From Termitomyces sp. T153 (Eukaryota > Basidiomycota > Agaricomycetes > Agaricales > Lyophyllaceae): 64,000 nucleotides of DNA. The translations under genes were made by a program, and so were the position numbers. How positions within the stretch are numbered: the first letter of the stretch is position 1; every line of letters starts with the position of its first letter. The stretch is taken from NCBI GenBank assembly GCA_018296165.2, contig JACKQL020000033.1:496001-560000 (forward strand), read 5' to 3'. Below, in pieces: positions 32,914 to 43,463 of this stretch. Under the pieces are notes generated by a model, which made no database searches, had not been told where the DNA came from, and worked only from the letters and a program-made list of their open reading frames with translations.

Positions 32914-34800
32914 CCACTTCCTTGCCCTATCTCGCCTTGCTGCTCATCTTGGCCACTTCCTTTTCTTGCCGCCGCCTTTGCTGTCCTCACGTCACGTTAC
33001 GCCCAACCGATCGATCACGACCTCTGATGGAGCTCACATCCATTCATTTGCTGGCATCATCCCCGTACCCATATCTACATACTGGATCTCTTTCTTTTTT
33101 CTTTTTTCTTGTATCTTATCATCTTCATTTATTACTTTCTCGTTACCTATATAATCCAAGATCTCAATCAATCACTTGCCTTCTTTTTCGTACTTCATTC
33201 TTCTTGCTGACTGTCACCTGGGTCTCGTCAGCTACTTTCCCATCCTCAGTCGATCATCCACATACGTACCCGTCTCCTTTTATTGACTGATGTTTTTTTC
33301 TCACCCGTGCATACAGTAATTAATATACACCTAGCTACTTAGAATTTCTTGGTTGTATTGTATTTTTGGCATACGATCCGGTGTCCGAGTCGTACGTTAG
33401 TCCTTTCAAGTTGGGGAGCTTGATACTGCTGTTTCACTGTAAAGCACCTTCAAGAAGCTTGCAGTTCTTAGTGCGGATTATCTTGGGAAAGGGTCTGAGG
33501 AACCGAGTGTCTAGCGTTTCCGTTGGTGCTCCATCTCAGAGATAATTAGCTCCTCCACCCAGAGTGCCTTGCGTCTACGTTCAGAAATGTCGTCCGTCTG
33601 CCTGCCGCGCCAATGCATCTCCTAACCCAAATATGTTGATCCATTCCTCTCGACGCACACAGCACTCCTTTGCAGTTACATGCCTCCTTCGCACCTGCCT
33701 CCTTAGGAAATATATAGATGTGCACATGTTCCTGTTTGGTGTTATCTGTACGTACCACCCTGCTAAACACGCTGCCTCGCCTCGCCGTGTCACACCTACG
33801 TTCTACTGCTCTCTCTCGTCCCAAATTGCTTGTTTGCTCTGAACTCCCGGTTGGCTATTTTCCCGATTCTAGAGAACCCGGTCGGAAATTCTGGGGATGC
33901 CAAGGGCCAGCGACAGCCTACCTGCAATCCATACACACAGCCTGTAGTTCACGCCGGTCGTTCCTCTGAGTCTCGTATGCGAAGCCCTCTACGGAAAAAC
34001 TTTTCTTTCAATCATGGTTACGTGACCATCAACAATATTCTCATCGTCAGAACTAGGTTGCAATATGTCCTATCTTGATCAACGAGCAACTACAGTGTCA
34101 GCTAGAAAATAGTACCGACTGGCAACTTTCGTCAGGAATTTGATCAGGCCCACCTGTTTAAAACTTGAGATCAAAAAGATAAATGTTGTGCTCGACTTGC
34201 CTCCACCCCATTTTCCTTCCCCTCCTCCATTAGGAGAACACTTGCTCAGAAAAGCAATGGGTCCGTAGAAAGGATAGATCGATCAGGATAGAAAGGGATA
34301 GAGTGTCGAGGTTTGACAAATTGTTCTACTTTATATTACCCATGGCCAGACGCTATCCCGAGATAATCCAAAAGTAATTCTACAAGATACTCAGCGTTGT
34401 TCATCTTTTGTGGCAAAACGTAAATAAGTTGAATATTGTATTTCGACCCATGAATGGTTTGTCATTGCAAGTTCTTAGTGAACCCACAATATTCACAAAC
34501 TTACGTGGTTGCGAAACGAGAGCCACAATCAAACAGAACGTGTCACCATATAGATATCCTGTTATCATTTTCTTGCGGCGTTACCTTGAAGAGATTTCCA
34601 CAGTGACCAGGCCAAGAAATACTAAATCATGATATCGCATTAGGTCCCTACGAATAATAACTTGAATACATGGTAGTGCATCAGGAACAATGTGATGCAC
34701 AGCTGAACTATGCAGTCATATAATCTGGGATCTATGGATTGTTATTGGTCGGGGAAGCATATTAAGAGAAAACATACGCACATGATAGTTATCAGGTGTC
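32914..34800. other. Intergenic region between G-alpha and the glycine-rich gene
   Basis: CpG-containing, non-repetitive within the window. The first few hundred bases are T/C-rich and probably 3' UTR of the G-alpha gene. Open frames near 33550-34080 have no protein-like composition or splice support. The two neighbouring genes converge here, so both 3' ends are expected inside it. Confidence 0.5.
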
Positions 34801-35921
34801 TCAGAACAATGAAGACAGCGACCAAGCAATATAGAGTAATCCTAGAATGTTCATATTCGCCGCTGACAGCCCTGCACCATCAACCAGAGGGACAGCTTCA
34901 CCAATTGTTGTGTTAAGACAGTTCAAGAGAGTGGTATCAATGTTGGAAGGAAGCGGTACATCAGGTGTTCCCTCCGGCTCGAAGACTGAAGTATTGTTGT
35001 AACCATCGAGAGTCAAAGCGACGGTACTCGCTCGGTAATATTGAATCGTCTGTTCCGGCTGAGGAAGTGACGAAAGTGAATCATGGTAAGGAGCTGACGT
35101 AAAAGAAGAAGATTCGTTGTTCAAATTACTGGAACAAGAAGCTTGTATATCGCTGATCAGAGATATAGTGGTTACGTTATCCGCAAGGAGACGGAGCGTT
35201 GTGTTGGCATTTGAACTCGAGACGAATGTGGCAGTGGTCAGAAGGCCACCAGGACGGCTAGTGTTATCGGGCCGGCCGTACTGAATACTTATTTAGAAGG
35301 CTGACAAACTCTCAGCATATCAAACTTACCTCAGAAGTGTGAAGATACGCTCCCGCACCAATTCCAACGGCACCTCCCCAAGCGATAGGCCAAAAGACAA
35401 AAGGAAAACCCAGATTTGCGACGCCTCTTTGCGAAATTCCAGGATAGCCGCTACCATATTGCCTATAATCGAGATAAAATACGTGGTTCTGGATCTGGCC
35501 TGAGAACTCACGAGGTGCCATAAACTTCCGCTCGTGTCCCGCCTCCAGATTCACGACCCCCAAACAGTTGACCAGCTGGGATAGGTGAAGATTTACCACC
35601 TCCTACACCAAAATCCGTCGCAGTTTTTGTGGTTCCGTCTGCAGATATTGAGGTAGAATGTGGTGAGCCACCACCACCTCTGCCACCACCGTCCCCACCC
35701 CCGACTTTCCCGCCTCCGCCTCCACCTTTTCTAGGGTGCAGTATCTTTACATTTTGTGCAGCACGTTTTGAGATGAATGGGATGAACATGTCGTAGAGGC
35801 TGCGATCATAACAGATCAGCCATTTGCAGAAGTTGAGATGATAGAAATTTGTACCTAGTGCACGTTCAAAGATGGGATGTGGGATGTCGCCAGCCGTTGA
35901 ACGTTCCCATATCTGGAGCAA
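34801..35921 (-). CDS. Glycine-rich, probably secreted or membrane-anchored basidiomycete protein; 5' end unresolved
   Basis: On the minus strand the last three exons are clear: one ending at 35512, then 35462-35330, then 35280-34801 with TGA at 34803-34801. The two introns (35511-35463 and 35329-35281) are 49 bp each with GTGAGT/GTAAGT donors. The protein has a Gly run (KGGGGGGKVGGGDGGGRGGGG), a Ser/Thr-rich stretch, a block QYGSGYPG...GFPFVFWPIAWGGAVGIGAGAYLH, and an extracellular-like part with many N-glycosylation sites (NTS, NTT, NVT, NES, NNTS). It ends with a short hydrophobic tail ILGLLYIAWSLSSLF, which could be a GPI signal. The start may be ATG at 35921 or an upstream signal-peptide exon; an intron near 35850-35790 is possible. 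I recall similar uncharacterised basidiomycete proteins; function unknown. Confidence 0.68.
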
Positions 35922-36498
35922 CTTTCGAAGTATTTTAAGGTCAAAGCTGTGAATTCAGTTCGTCTGGCCGACCTCGGAGCTACTTACATAATGAATACGT
36001 CACAGTATGACCCAAATCGATGTGTCACTTGTGTCACTTCCAATTGCTACTCCTCAGGACACTTATTCTGTATCTTCACTTATCCTGTGTCTACTCTGTA
36101 TCTCTTCCACCAGTTGACTCTGCTAGTGTAAGCACCACTCGTTAGCTCTCCGTGAGGTGCTAAAAGGACAAGTCCATGTACTGCAACCCAATGCCACCCT
36201 TCGATTACAGCCTGCCAGTGACTAACAGTTACCCACTAAAAGGATTAAAAATGCATGAGCATGCTCTCATACAACTTTGACGTACTTGTACGTAATACCT
36301 TTGAAGTACAGCCACTCTGCAAAAGAACGATCGAGACAAATCGAGACTCCGGGCAACTGTATTATTAACTGGTCTTCCTCAGCCTTGTGCTTGAACTTAC
36401 TATGTTTTTCTCTGTTCTGGATCCAATGGAATCATTTGTCCCTCTGCTCCCTGTTCACTACCATCCCAGATTTGTGGGAATTTTCTCATCTGAATACA

Positions 36499-36744
36499 TC
36501 AATCTGATGTGCTGATTCGGATATCGTAAGCCTCATGAGCAATTGCACTCGTTTCATCCGCTAGTGCCGCATATCTCATGGATGATGGTCGTCTCGCAAT
36601 CAGTCCTGAATATCGGCTGGACAAAATAACAGTCCCTTGAATTAGGAATGAATCACCTGATTTCTTTTCGAGTGATCTCAATTCATTTTCAGCCTGTCTC
36701 CTTATTCTCCTTTGGCAGCGAAGAACCTCACGTACAGAGACCAT
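36499..36744 (-). CDS. Small hypothetical ORF (81 aa)
   Basis: MVSVREVLRCQRRIRRQAENELRSLEKK...STSD reads as a charged helix followed by mixed sequence. It lies in CpG-containing host DNA with no TE similarity. No domain, splice site or partner supports it, so it may be an exon fragment or chance. Confidence 0.22.
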   Translation of the reverse strand: MVSVREVLRCQRRIRRQAENELRSLEKKSGDSFLIQGTVILSSRYSGLIARRPSSMRYAALADETSAIAHEAYDIRISTSD

Positions 36745-37439
36745 GAATATGCCGCCGGAGGAAGATTACAATAAAAACATTTCATCCGACCTCGTTGCAT
36801 CCAAGTGTTCTATGAAAAGTAAGGTTCGATGTTCCTTCCAGCAGATCTACAATCAATGGCTGCTAATTCTAATTACGTCATTCAAGAACACCCCGTGAGC
36901 TGTGGTCTTACAACCATAACAATAGGCTCCTTCAAGTTTCCCTTGTTTAGTTGTTTGGCCGATGATCTAGTTTCCACCATGCTGAATGTCAGTTTCTTGA
37001 AAGTTGCATCAAGAGACATGATATAAATGATTGTTTCCTGAAAAGCATGGCAGAAGCTGGATTAACTCAAGTGGGCCTATTATTATGGAATTTGCTACAA
37101 AATCATAGAGATGCTAAATTAGATATGGATAGGCAGTTGATTTGGATCCATTGCTGTTATTATACCTTGCTTAGCTATACCACATGATTGGTATAACTTT
37201 CAATGGACAGTGTTTATTGACTCAACATGGAATAGGTATGATCATGAAACTCAGAATTCTCTCTGATATCTCTATTGTTACATCATGAGAATAGAATTAC
37301 TATTCAACCTCCAATTTTCTAAAGAGACACAGTTATCCACCTGATATAAATGTTAATGGATGACAGTGGTTTGGAAGTTTCTGTTGTAAATTCTCATTAT
37401 ATCTTAGAGCATACCTTCAGACTTCTGGAACATCAGATC
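36745..37439. other. Right edge of the host island
   Basis: CpG becomes scarce after about 37000 and the sequence is AT-rich with many stops on both strands. No recognisable gene or repeat unit was found. The border with relic element H is near 37440. Confidence 0.4.
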
Positions 37440-37879
37440 TTTCAATTCTTGACCTGTCATCAGAGCTCTCATGAACTCATGTTTTACCCCTCTTGATTTT
37501 TTGGAGTATTTCCACAAGCATCATAGTCATCACATCCTTTCCCTTCAACCTCTCCAGCAGGCAGGCAATTGTTGCATAGTTCTTCACAAACATCCAGTGG
37601 AATTCTTGGGATTCTGCAACTTCTACTGGAAATTAGTTGATGTGCCAGACATTGCATGGAGTAGGCCAGTCTGTGACTCCAGACACCTTGATTGGATCCA
37701 TTCCAATGTGACCTGGAGTGATCCTTAAACCCAGGTAATCAACCTCTGTGGTGTGGAACTTGCACATCTTCAGTTTCAAGAACAGATCAGCCTTCCATAG
37801 CCATTGCAAGTCCTCCTGAACATGGTCATCATGTTTAGAAGTATCCTCTGGAAAGATGATGATATTGTCCAGGTATTGA
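37440..37879 (-). pseudogene. Relic element H: RT palm end and connection region
   Basis: Minus-strand text QYLDNIIIFPEDTSKHDDHVQEDLQWLWKADLFLKLKMCKFHTTEVDYLGLRITPGHIGMDPIKVSGVTDWPTP is the YxDD box (here YLDN) and thumb of a Ty3/gypsy RT. FHWMFVKNYATIACLLERL follows. It is cut at 37880 by element I; the N-terminal RT half continues at 39371. Confidence 0.82.
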
Positions 37880-39370
37880 TGTGAAATGTAAGTTTGATGC
37901 TGTCAATGGATCAGATCAACTGATCAAACTTTCTTTTCACAGATGTTCTAGGGTTTAGTTACATGCAAAACACCACTTAGATTATAAGTATTATTGATAG
38001 TTTATGATTTTTATTCAAATAATCAGAACAAAGTTTTTGTTGTCTAAGTGCAACTTCAGGTTTAGGCAAAGGAGCTACTGTGCCCTTGCTAGTAGCACAA
38101 GTTTCCCTTTTCCTTAAGGTAAAAGAGTTTTGAACCTTTGGTTTAATAACCTTAGGTGTACTGGGCCAAGACCCAGGTGGAGCAAAACTAATGTTTCTTT
38201 TAGTGGACTCCTCACAAAGATCCAAAAGTGAGTTTTTGTGCAACAAAACCCCCTCATGGTGGGCTCCAGATGATGTGAAATGTAAGTTTGATGCTGTCAA
38301 TGGATAAGATCAAGATCAACTGATCAAACCTTCTTCTTACAGATGTTTGAGGGCTTAGTTACACATGAAACACCACTTATAATAGAAGTATTATTGATAG
38401 TTTATGATTTTTATTCAAATGATTGAGACAGTCTCACACAGAAGAATGGGTGCAATACTATGTTAACTGATCCCAAAGCAACTGATACTTGTAAGCCTAA
38501 GAGAACTGCTCCCTGGGGTGTCTCTGAGCTGTGGTAACTAGCTGCTTGCCTTTCCTCTCAAAATACCTCCCCTTTTATAACTCATTGTTTGCACATGGAC
38601 CACAGCCTACCTTGTGTTTTTGTTGTCTGTTTGGGAACATTGGTGGCCAGTGGTTGACCTTGCTCTTGTATTTGCCATAATGTTTATTCCGGCAAATTCC
38701 TCCCACTTTTCCCCATCCTCTAGTTCCTTCTGTATCCCTTGCCTCTTCCAATCTTTTATTTCTTTATCTGCACATGGCTGGCAAGTAGCTGAGCAGGTTT
38801 TTGAAGTAAATTCAAGAACAGGCACATTTGTTTTTGGTTTTGATTGAGAGATCCATCTAAACATTTATTTTTAGCATCAGCTGTTTGTAGACTTGATCAA
38901 GCCATCTTTTCCATATGGTCTGTTCTTCTTTTGTTCCTCCTCAAATCTGTCCTACTAGAGTTCCTTAGGTTGACTCTTTTGCAAGTCTTTGTGGGTTCTT
39001 GAGACACTGTCTCGTTGGGTTTTTGAGGGAAGGGGAGAGTATCTGTCCAATAGTTAGACCTGGGATGTGTGATCTGTGATTGGCTTATTGGCTCAAGCAT
39101 ACTGCCACTCCCCTGTGCCCTGTCATCAATTTTGATGGCTGGCTACTATGTCATCAACACTGCACTGGTCTTTTTGTTGTTGCTGGTCTTTTTGTATGGG
39201 ACTAAGGCTGGCTTTGAGGTGTGTCCAACATCTACAGTTTTTAATGTTATCCTTGAGCTTACTGTTTTCAGCTCTTTATAGATAATTTGTATTGTTTTGA
39301 CAAATACATTGATTTTTGGACTGATCTTGTTGTCTCTCATTTGAGACTGCCATATCAATATAGTACCTGT
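37880..39370 (-). mobile_element. Element I: truncated LTR element inside relic H
   Basis: About 140 bp starting TGTGAAATGTAAG occur twice (37880-38019 and from 38274), bracketing about 250 bp. On the minus strand the 19-nt primer-like site TGGAGCCCACCATGAGGGG (38268-38250) follows the right LTR by 5 nt, and TTATAAAAGG (about 38581-38572) is a TATA box within that LTR. The bracketed segment encodes EGVLLHKNSLLDLCEESTKR...SKGTVAPLPKPEVALRQQ, not recognised. The right LTR runs to about 39350; the left copy is truncated. No target duplication was found, and about 23 residues of the H RT are missing across the insertion. Confidence 0.6.
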
Positions 39371-40458
39371 TGCAAAGCCCAAACTGCATGACCAGGAATT
39401 CAAACTGCCCATACCACATTTTCAATGACATCTTCCACTCATCTCTATCCTAGATCTGCACATTGTAGTACTCCAAACACATATCCAAAGTTGCAAACAC
39501 CTTGTCAGCCTTGAGGCAGTCATACAACTCATTGGTGAGAGAAATTAAGTATACATCCAGCTTGATTACTGTATTATATACACAGAAATGAATGACCAGG
39601 CACAACAAGCCATCCTTCTTCTTCACAAAGAAGAGGGGTGTTCCACAGGGGGTGCTGGACAGTCAAATGTACCCCTTCACCAAGTTCTCATTGAGATGAA
39701 TTCCCACAGTGTACAGAGCTATGCCAGCATCAATTGATACAGCTTTCCTGGAGGTGGCACCTGTGCCCCCTCCAGTAAGCCAATACCCAGGTCATGCTCC
39801 AGTAGCCAGGCAGGCATTCTGATCAGTGCTTGTTAAACAAATCCAAGAACTTGTGAAACTCCACAGGCACCAACTCCTCTGCCAGCTTACCCCCACTGCC
39901 CAACCTCTGCAGCTCTTTTTCTGCCAGCATCTATGACATGCTCCACATTGCTGCTACATGCTCAGCCAGGCACAGGCATGGACCTGCTGTATCACATACT
40001 GATTCCATGTCCCAATGTTGCTCCAGGTAAGCTGACCCCCTGCCCATGCTTGACTGTGGTCCTGACTCAGCCCATGCAATCACTTCATCAATGCATGCCC
40101 TTGCCACCCTCACTGCTTTTACATGCTAACCCCTCCAGAACCTTGCAGTCCTAGTGCATGCCCACTTCAACCCCAACCACTTCCTTGGTATCAATGCAAC
40201 TGGTCTTGAGCCTGTGAGGGTGACATTTATGACCTTATTTGCAAGCACCCTGAGTCCTGGCCACTCTCAGACTGACTTCAAAAACTGTAACCTCTCCTGA
40301 TCCTCCACAGACACCACCTCTTCTCCCCATTGTTCCACAGCTGCCCTTCTCCACTCCTCCCATTTCAAGCACTCAGTTGTTTGCAGTGACAGAGAGCATC
40401 TTGGCAAGCCTGGGACACCCAACACTAGGTTTGCCTTGGCAGGTTTTGCCACTGCCAG
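39371..40458 (-). pseudogene. Relic element H: RT N-terminal half and upstream linker
   Basis: Minus-strand text includes VEFHKFLDLFNKH, the region before KKKDG, TPLFFVKKKDGLLC, LTNELYDCLKADKVFATLDMCLEYYNVQI, DEWKMSLKMWYGQFEFLVMQFGLCN, with stops throughout. The frame from 40452 (AVAKPAKANLVLGVPG) joins the protease segment beyond the solo LTR. Confidence 0.75.
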
Positions 40459-41514
40459 TGTCAGGTTCTGCTAACCACAGGGGCTCAGCTACACTGGGTG
40501 AGTCCTTACTAGGCAGACACAATGTCCTGTGCTTATAACCTAGTGCTCTGGGGTTGGTGTGGACTAGAGGGGCTTGCAAGGGGGAGCTAAGGGAATCAGT
40601 CTGAGCAAGTCTGGAGTGGTCTGGGGAAGTCTAAGACCAAATATATTTAACATTGGGCTTGGGCAGGTGTCAGAGATAAGTTTGTAGGCACATAAATGGA
40701 CTGCAGGGCAGGCAGAGGCTTTGCAAGTGATGGGAGCAGAGCCAGGGTTTGATGGAGGGTCAATCAAGACTGATGGGTTCCAGGGCTAAGTGTAGGGCAA
40801 GGTCCAGAGTTGTCATAGGAATGTTTGAGGGTTTGTAGTGTGTGTGCAAAGTTTATAATGACATCAGAGATGAAAGGAACTGAGGAAATATAAAAGAAAT
40901 AGAGACAGGCAAGACAAGACAAAGGCAAGACAAGATGGAGCTGAGAAAAGAATCAGATTTGAGGCTAAAGATAGAAACAGAGACAAAACAGAAAGAAACA
41001 TGAGACACAAGTAACCAGTCAATGTAATATCAAGACTAAGGTAACAAATGCTACTCTATGTTTTTATATACTCGCTACTGGACCTTCTCTGGGGGTTGGG
41101 GCACAATGGTGGGGCTTGTCAGAGCTGTGCAGAGTTGACAGGTATCAGCTTTGATTTGGGGGCAGGCTGCAGTGATATTCTGATGGGAATGTGGTCTCCA
41201 TCCTGCAGTCATTGGGGAACTCTAAAGTGGTTGTGTAGGTTGCAGGAGTGGTTGAGTGATGTACATCTGTGCTAGGAGAAGTGTTGGAGAGGCTTGGGGC
41301 TTCATAAGCAAGAGGGGGAGCTGAGGGGGCCCACAGGGGATGTGTTGGGGTTTGCCAGGAGGTTGTCAGGGTTTGCTGGGGAAGTGTTGGAGTTATCCAG
41401 GGTGGGTGCTGTAGATCAATGAGGGTTGGGGTGAGTTGGGGGGATGTTGGGGGGGCTCCAGGGAGGTGGGGTGTCCTGGGTGAAGGTCTGGAGGTGCAAG
41501 AATGGGTCATGACA
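40459..41514 (-). repeat. Solo family-B LTR (1056 bp) with perfect target duplication
   Basis: TGTCAGG...ATGACA on the plus strand, collinear with the LTRs of element B. It is flanked by identical GCCAG (40454-40458 and 41515-41519). Excising it with one GCCAG joins the relic H reading frame (VFGQTMCLL-AVAKPAKAN). TATATAAAAA (41070-41061, minus) lies 33 nt before the 13-nt complement of the B primer site (41025-41037, a perfect match). It presumably arose by recombination between the two LTRs of a full element. Confidence 0.93.
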
Positions 41515-41519
41515 GCCAG

Positions 41520-41800
41520 TAAGCACATTGTCTGGCCAAAAACTGAATTAAAAATGACTGTAGAGTGTTCCCAGTTAATTGACAAGTTGTAACTATGTAG
41601 CCAGTTGACAGTTGCCAATGTCTGCCACATCAAAAACTAGGATTTCTACATGCTCCCTGAGCACCACCTCCAAGTGCACCCACCTCTGTAATGAGTCCTG
41701 ATCAAATTTTGAGTTGTCCATTGTTGTGAGCTACAATTGGATGCCCCTTTTACACTGTGAGATCTTCTGCTTAGCTACAAAGCAGGGGTTCACAAAGCAG
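41520..41800 (-). pseudogene. Relic element H: protease region
   Basis: Minus-strand TLATVNWLHSYNLSINWEHSTVIF is the second conserved strand region of a gypsy protease (family form LG-D-WL-HNPSIDW). The DSG loop is not seen and the 5' part fades out by about 41800. Confidence 0.5.
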
Positions 41801-42049
41801 CAACTAAATCTGGATTCCACTATTGCCCTCATATCAATAAGCAGTGGGGTGGGCAAAGTTGGTGTATGGATGTGCAAGTACTGGACATCAACTTATACTA
41901 TACTGTCTTGCAGCCTACAACATATCAGATTTATTTTTTGGGCTTACCTCCATCACCATTCATGTTCTCAATCTCTATTTACTATTCTTTATTCTAAACC
42001 TTATTTTACAGTATAAAATACTTTTGCTCACAAAATGCTCTTCCCTCAG

Positions 42050-42300
42050 TTGTCTACACTGTTGTGCACAACACTGAGGGTGAGCTCATATTTACTTTGT
42101 CATCACTAGTACTTACATTGCCATGTAGCTCATATTGCTTGTATTGTTCTACAGGTCAATATTACTATTTGTCTACACTATTGTGCATGACACTGAGGCT
42201 CATATTGCTTGTATTGTTCTACAGGTCAATATTACTATTTGTCTACACTATTGTGCATGACACTGAGGCTCATATTGCTTGTATTGTTCTACAGGTTAGG
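42050..42300. repeat. 70-bp tandem repeat
   Basis: Exact or near-exact units start at 42128, 42198 and 42268 (GCTCATATTGCTTGTATTG), the last one partial, with a diverged copy from about 42050. It lies upstream of the copia-like gag and could be part of that element's LTR or leader. Each unit ends in a 3' splice-like TTGTTCTACAG. Confidence 0.85.
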
Positions 42301-42413
42301 GCCCTGCTAGCTTTCTGCTGCATAGAAATACAGAAGCTGCTTGCACAAATTTACTGCATTCAATTATTGGACATTGACAACTCCCAAAAACTCACTACAA
42401 AATGTTGACAAAC

Positions 42414-42889
42414 TCAGGATACAATGCACCCACCTTCTCCAAAGATATATAGTTTGACAGGATGAACTATGCAATGTTCAGAGACAGGGTAATCATTGCA
42501 GCCCACTCTTGCAGCACTTGTGGATACCTTGAAGGGATGATCCCAAAACCCACTACCACAAAACCAGCAAAGGCTGATTCCACTGCAGCCAATGCAACAC
42601 TGAACCCAGAAGAACAGAATGGCACTTGAAAAAACCCATTGATCAAAGAGTGGGATGCCCAAGATTGCTTGAGAAATTGGACTGATCATGAACAACTGCA
42701 AAAATTCAGTTGGACTAGGAGTAAAAATGAATGGCATAGGATCAGAGATGTGGAAATCACTTACAGACACATACTTGGTGGTTTCTGATGTGGAAGCCTC
42801 TGGAGCGGAAAATATTCTGTGTGCCACAAGGTTCTCAGATGGCATGGACTTTGTGGACTACATTAGAACCTTGTGCATGAAGTGGAACA
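42414..42889 (+). pseudogene. Element G: Ty1/copia-type gag fragment
   Basis: Text MNYAMFRDRVIIAA, LIKEWDAQDC, GLGVKMNGIGSEMWKSLTDTYLVVSDVEASGAENILCATRFSDGMDFVDYIRTLCMKWN is typical of the gag polypeptide of copia-like elements (SLTDTY and DF-DY motifs). It is cut at 42889 by the B' LTR. Downstream DNA past B' (59789) does not resume this frame. Confidence 0.72.
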
Positions 42890-43463
42890 TGTCACAACCC
42901 ATTTCTGGACCTCTGGACCTCCCTCCAAGCAACCCCCACATCCCTGCAGCACCCACCAATGCTCCCTCTACCTGCCCCTCTCAATTCCATTTCATTCTCA
43001 TTTCTATTTTATCTTGACTCCATCTTGTCTTGTCTGCCTCAACTTCCTTTCACATTGCCTGACTTCCTTTTGACTCTAACTCCATTCCAATCTCCATATA
43101 TATCTCTATTCATATCTTTACAATCTGTACATTCATATCTAACTCCAGAACCCTGTCCTATGCTTGGCCCCAGAACCAATCAACTCTAATTAATCACCAT
43201 CAAACTCCAGTCCCTCTCTCATTGCTCATGTGACCCTCAATTGTCCTCTGCTCCCAGTATCTGCCCCAGACTTGTGCCTGATGAACTCCAAAGCCCAACC
43301 CTTATTAATACTCTGTCTGAGACTTCCCCAGACTTCCCCAGACTTGCTTGGATTGCTTCCCCAGCCCATCCTTGCAAGTATCTGATGTCCAGACTCCCCA
43401 TCATATTGCCTAGAAAGGATTTGCCCAGTTAAGCTGAGCCACCATAGTCAGTGGAACCTGACA
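42890..43463 (+). repeat. 5' LTR of B' with internal deletion (574 bp)
   Basis: TGTCACAACC...CCTGACA. Compared with 58080-58790 it lacks about 400 bp that follow the first 90 or so bases. The missing part includes the TATTTAAG box and the self-complementary 12-mer seen at 58456 and 58488, so this LTR has lost its likely promoter. Confidence 0.8.

Noticed and set aside
32849..33290. Plus-strand ORFs over the last G-alpha exon and downstream T/C-rich DNA
   Set aside because: They overlap the true last exon in other frames and have Ser/Phe/Leu-rich, low-complexity text typical of noncoding T/C-rich DNA.
33861..33960. Possible zinc-finger-like segment (EPGRKFWGCQG)
   Set aside because: Isolated short match with no matching cysteines around it.
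33546..34078. Overlapping ORFs on both strands downstream of G-alpha
   Set aside because: No conserved motif, no splice support, unusual Cys/Arg content; read as intergenic shadows.
37880..38420. MITE or inverted-repeat DNA transposon
   Set aside because: The two 140-bp copies are direct, not inverted, and a TGG primer-like site and TATA box support an LTR element.
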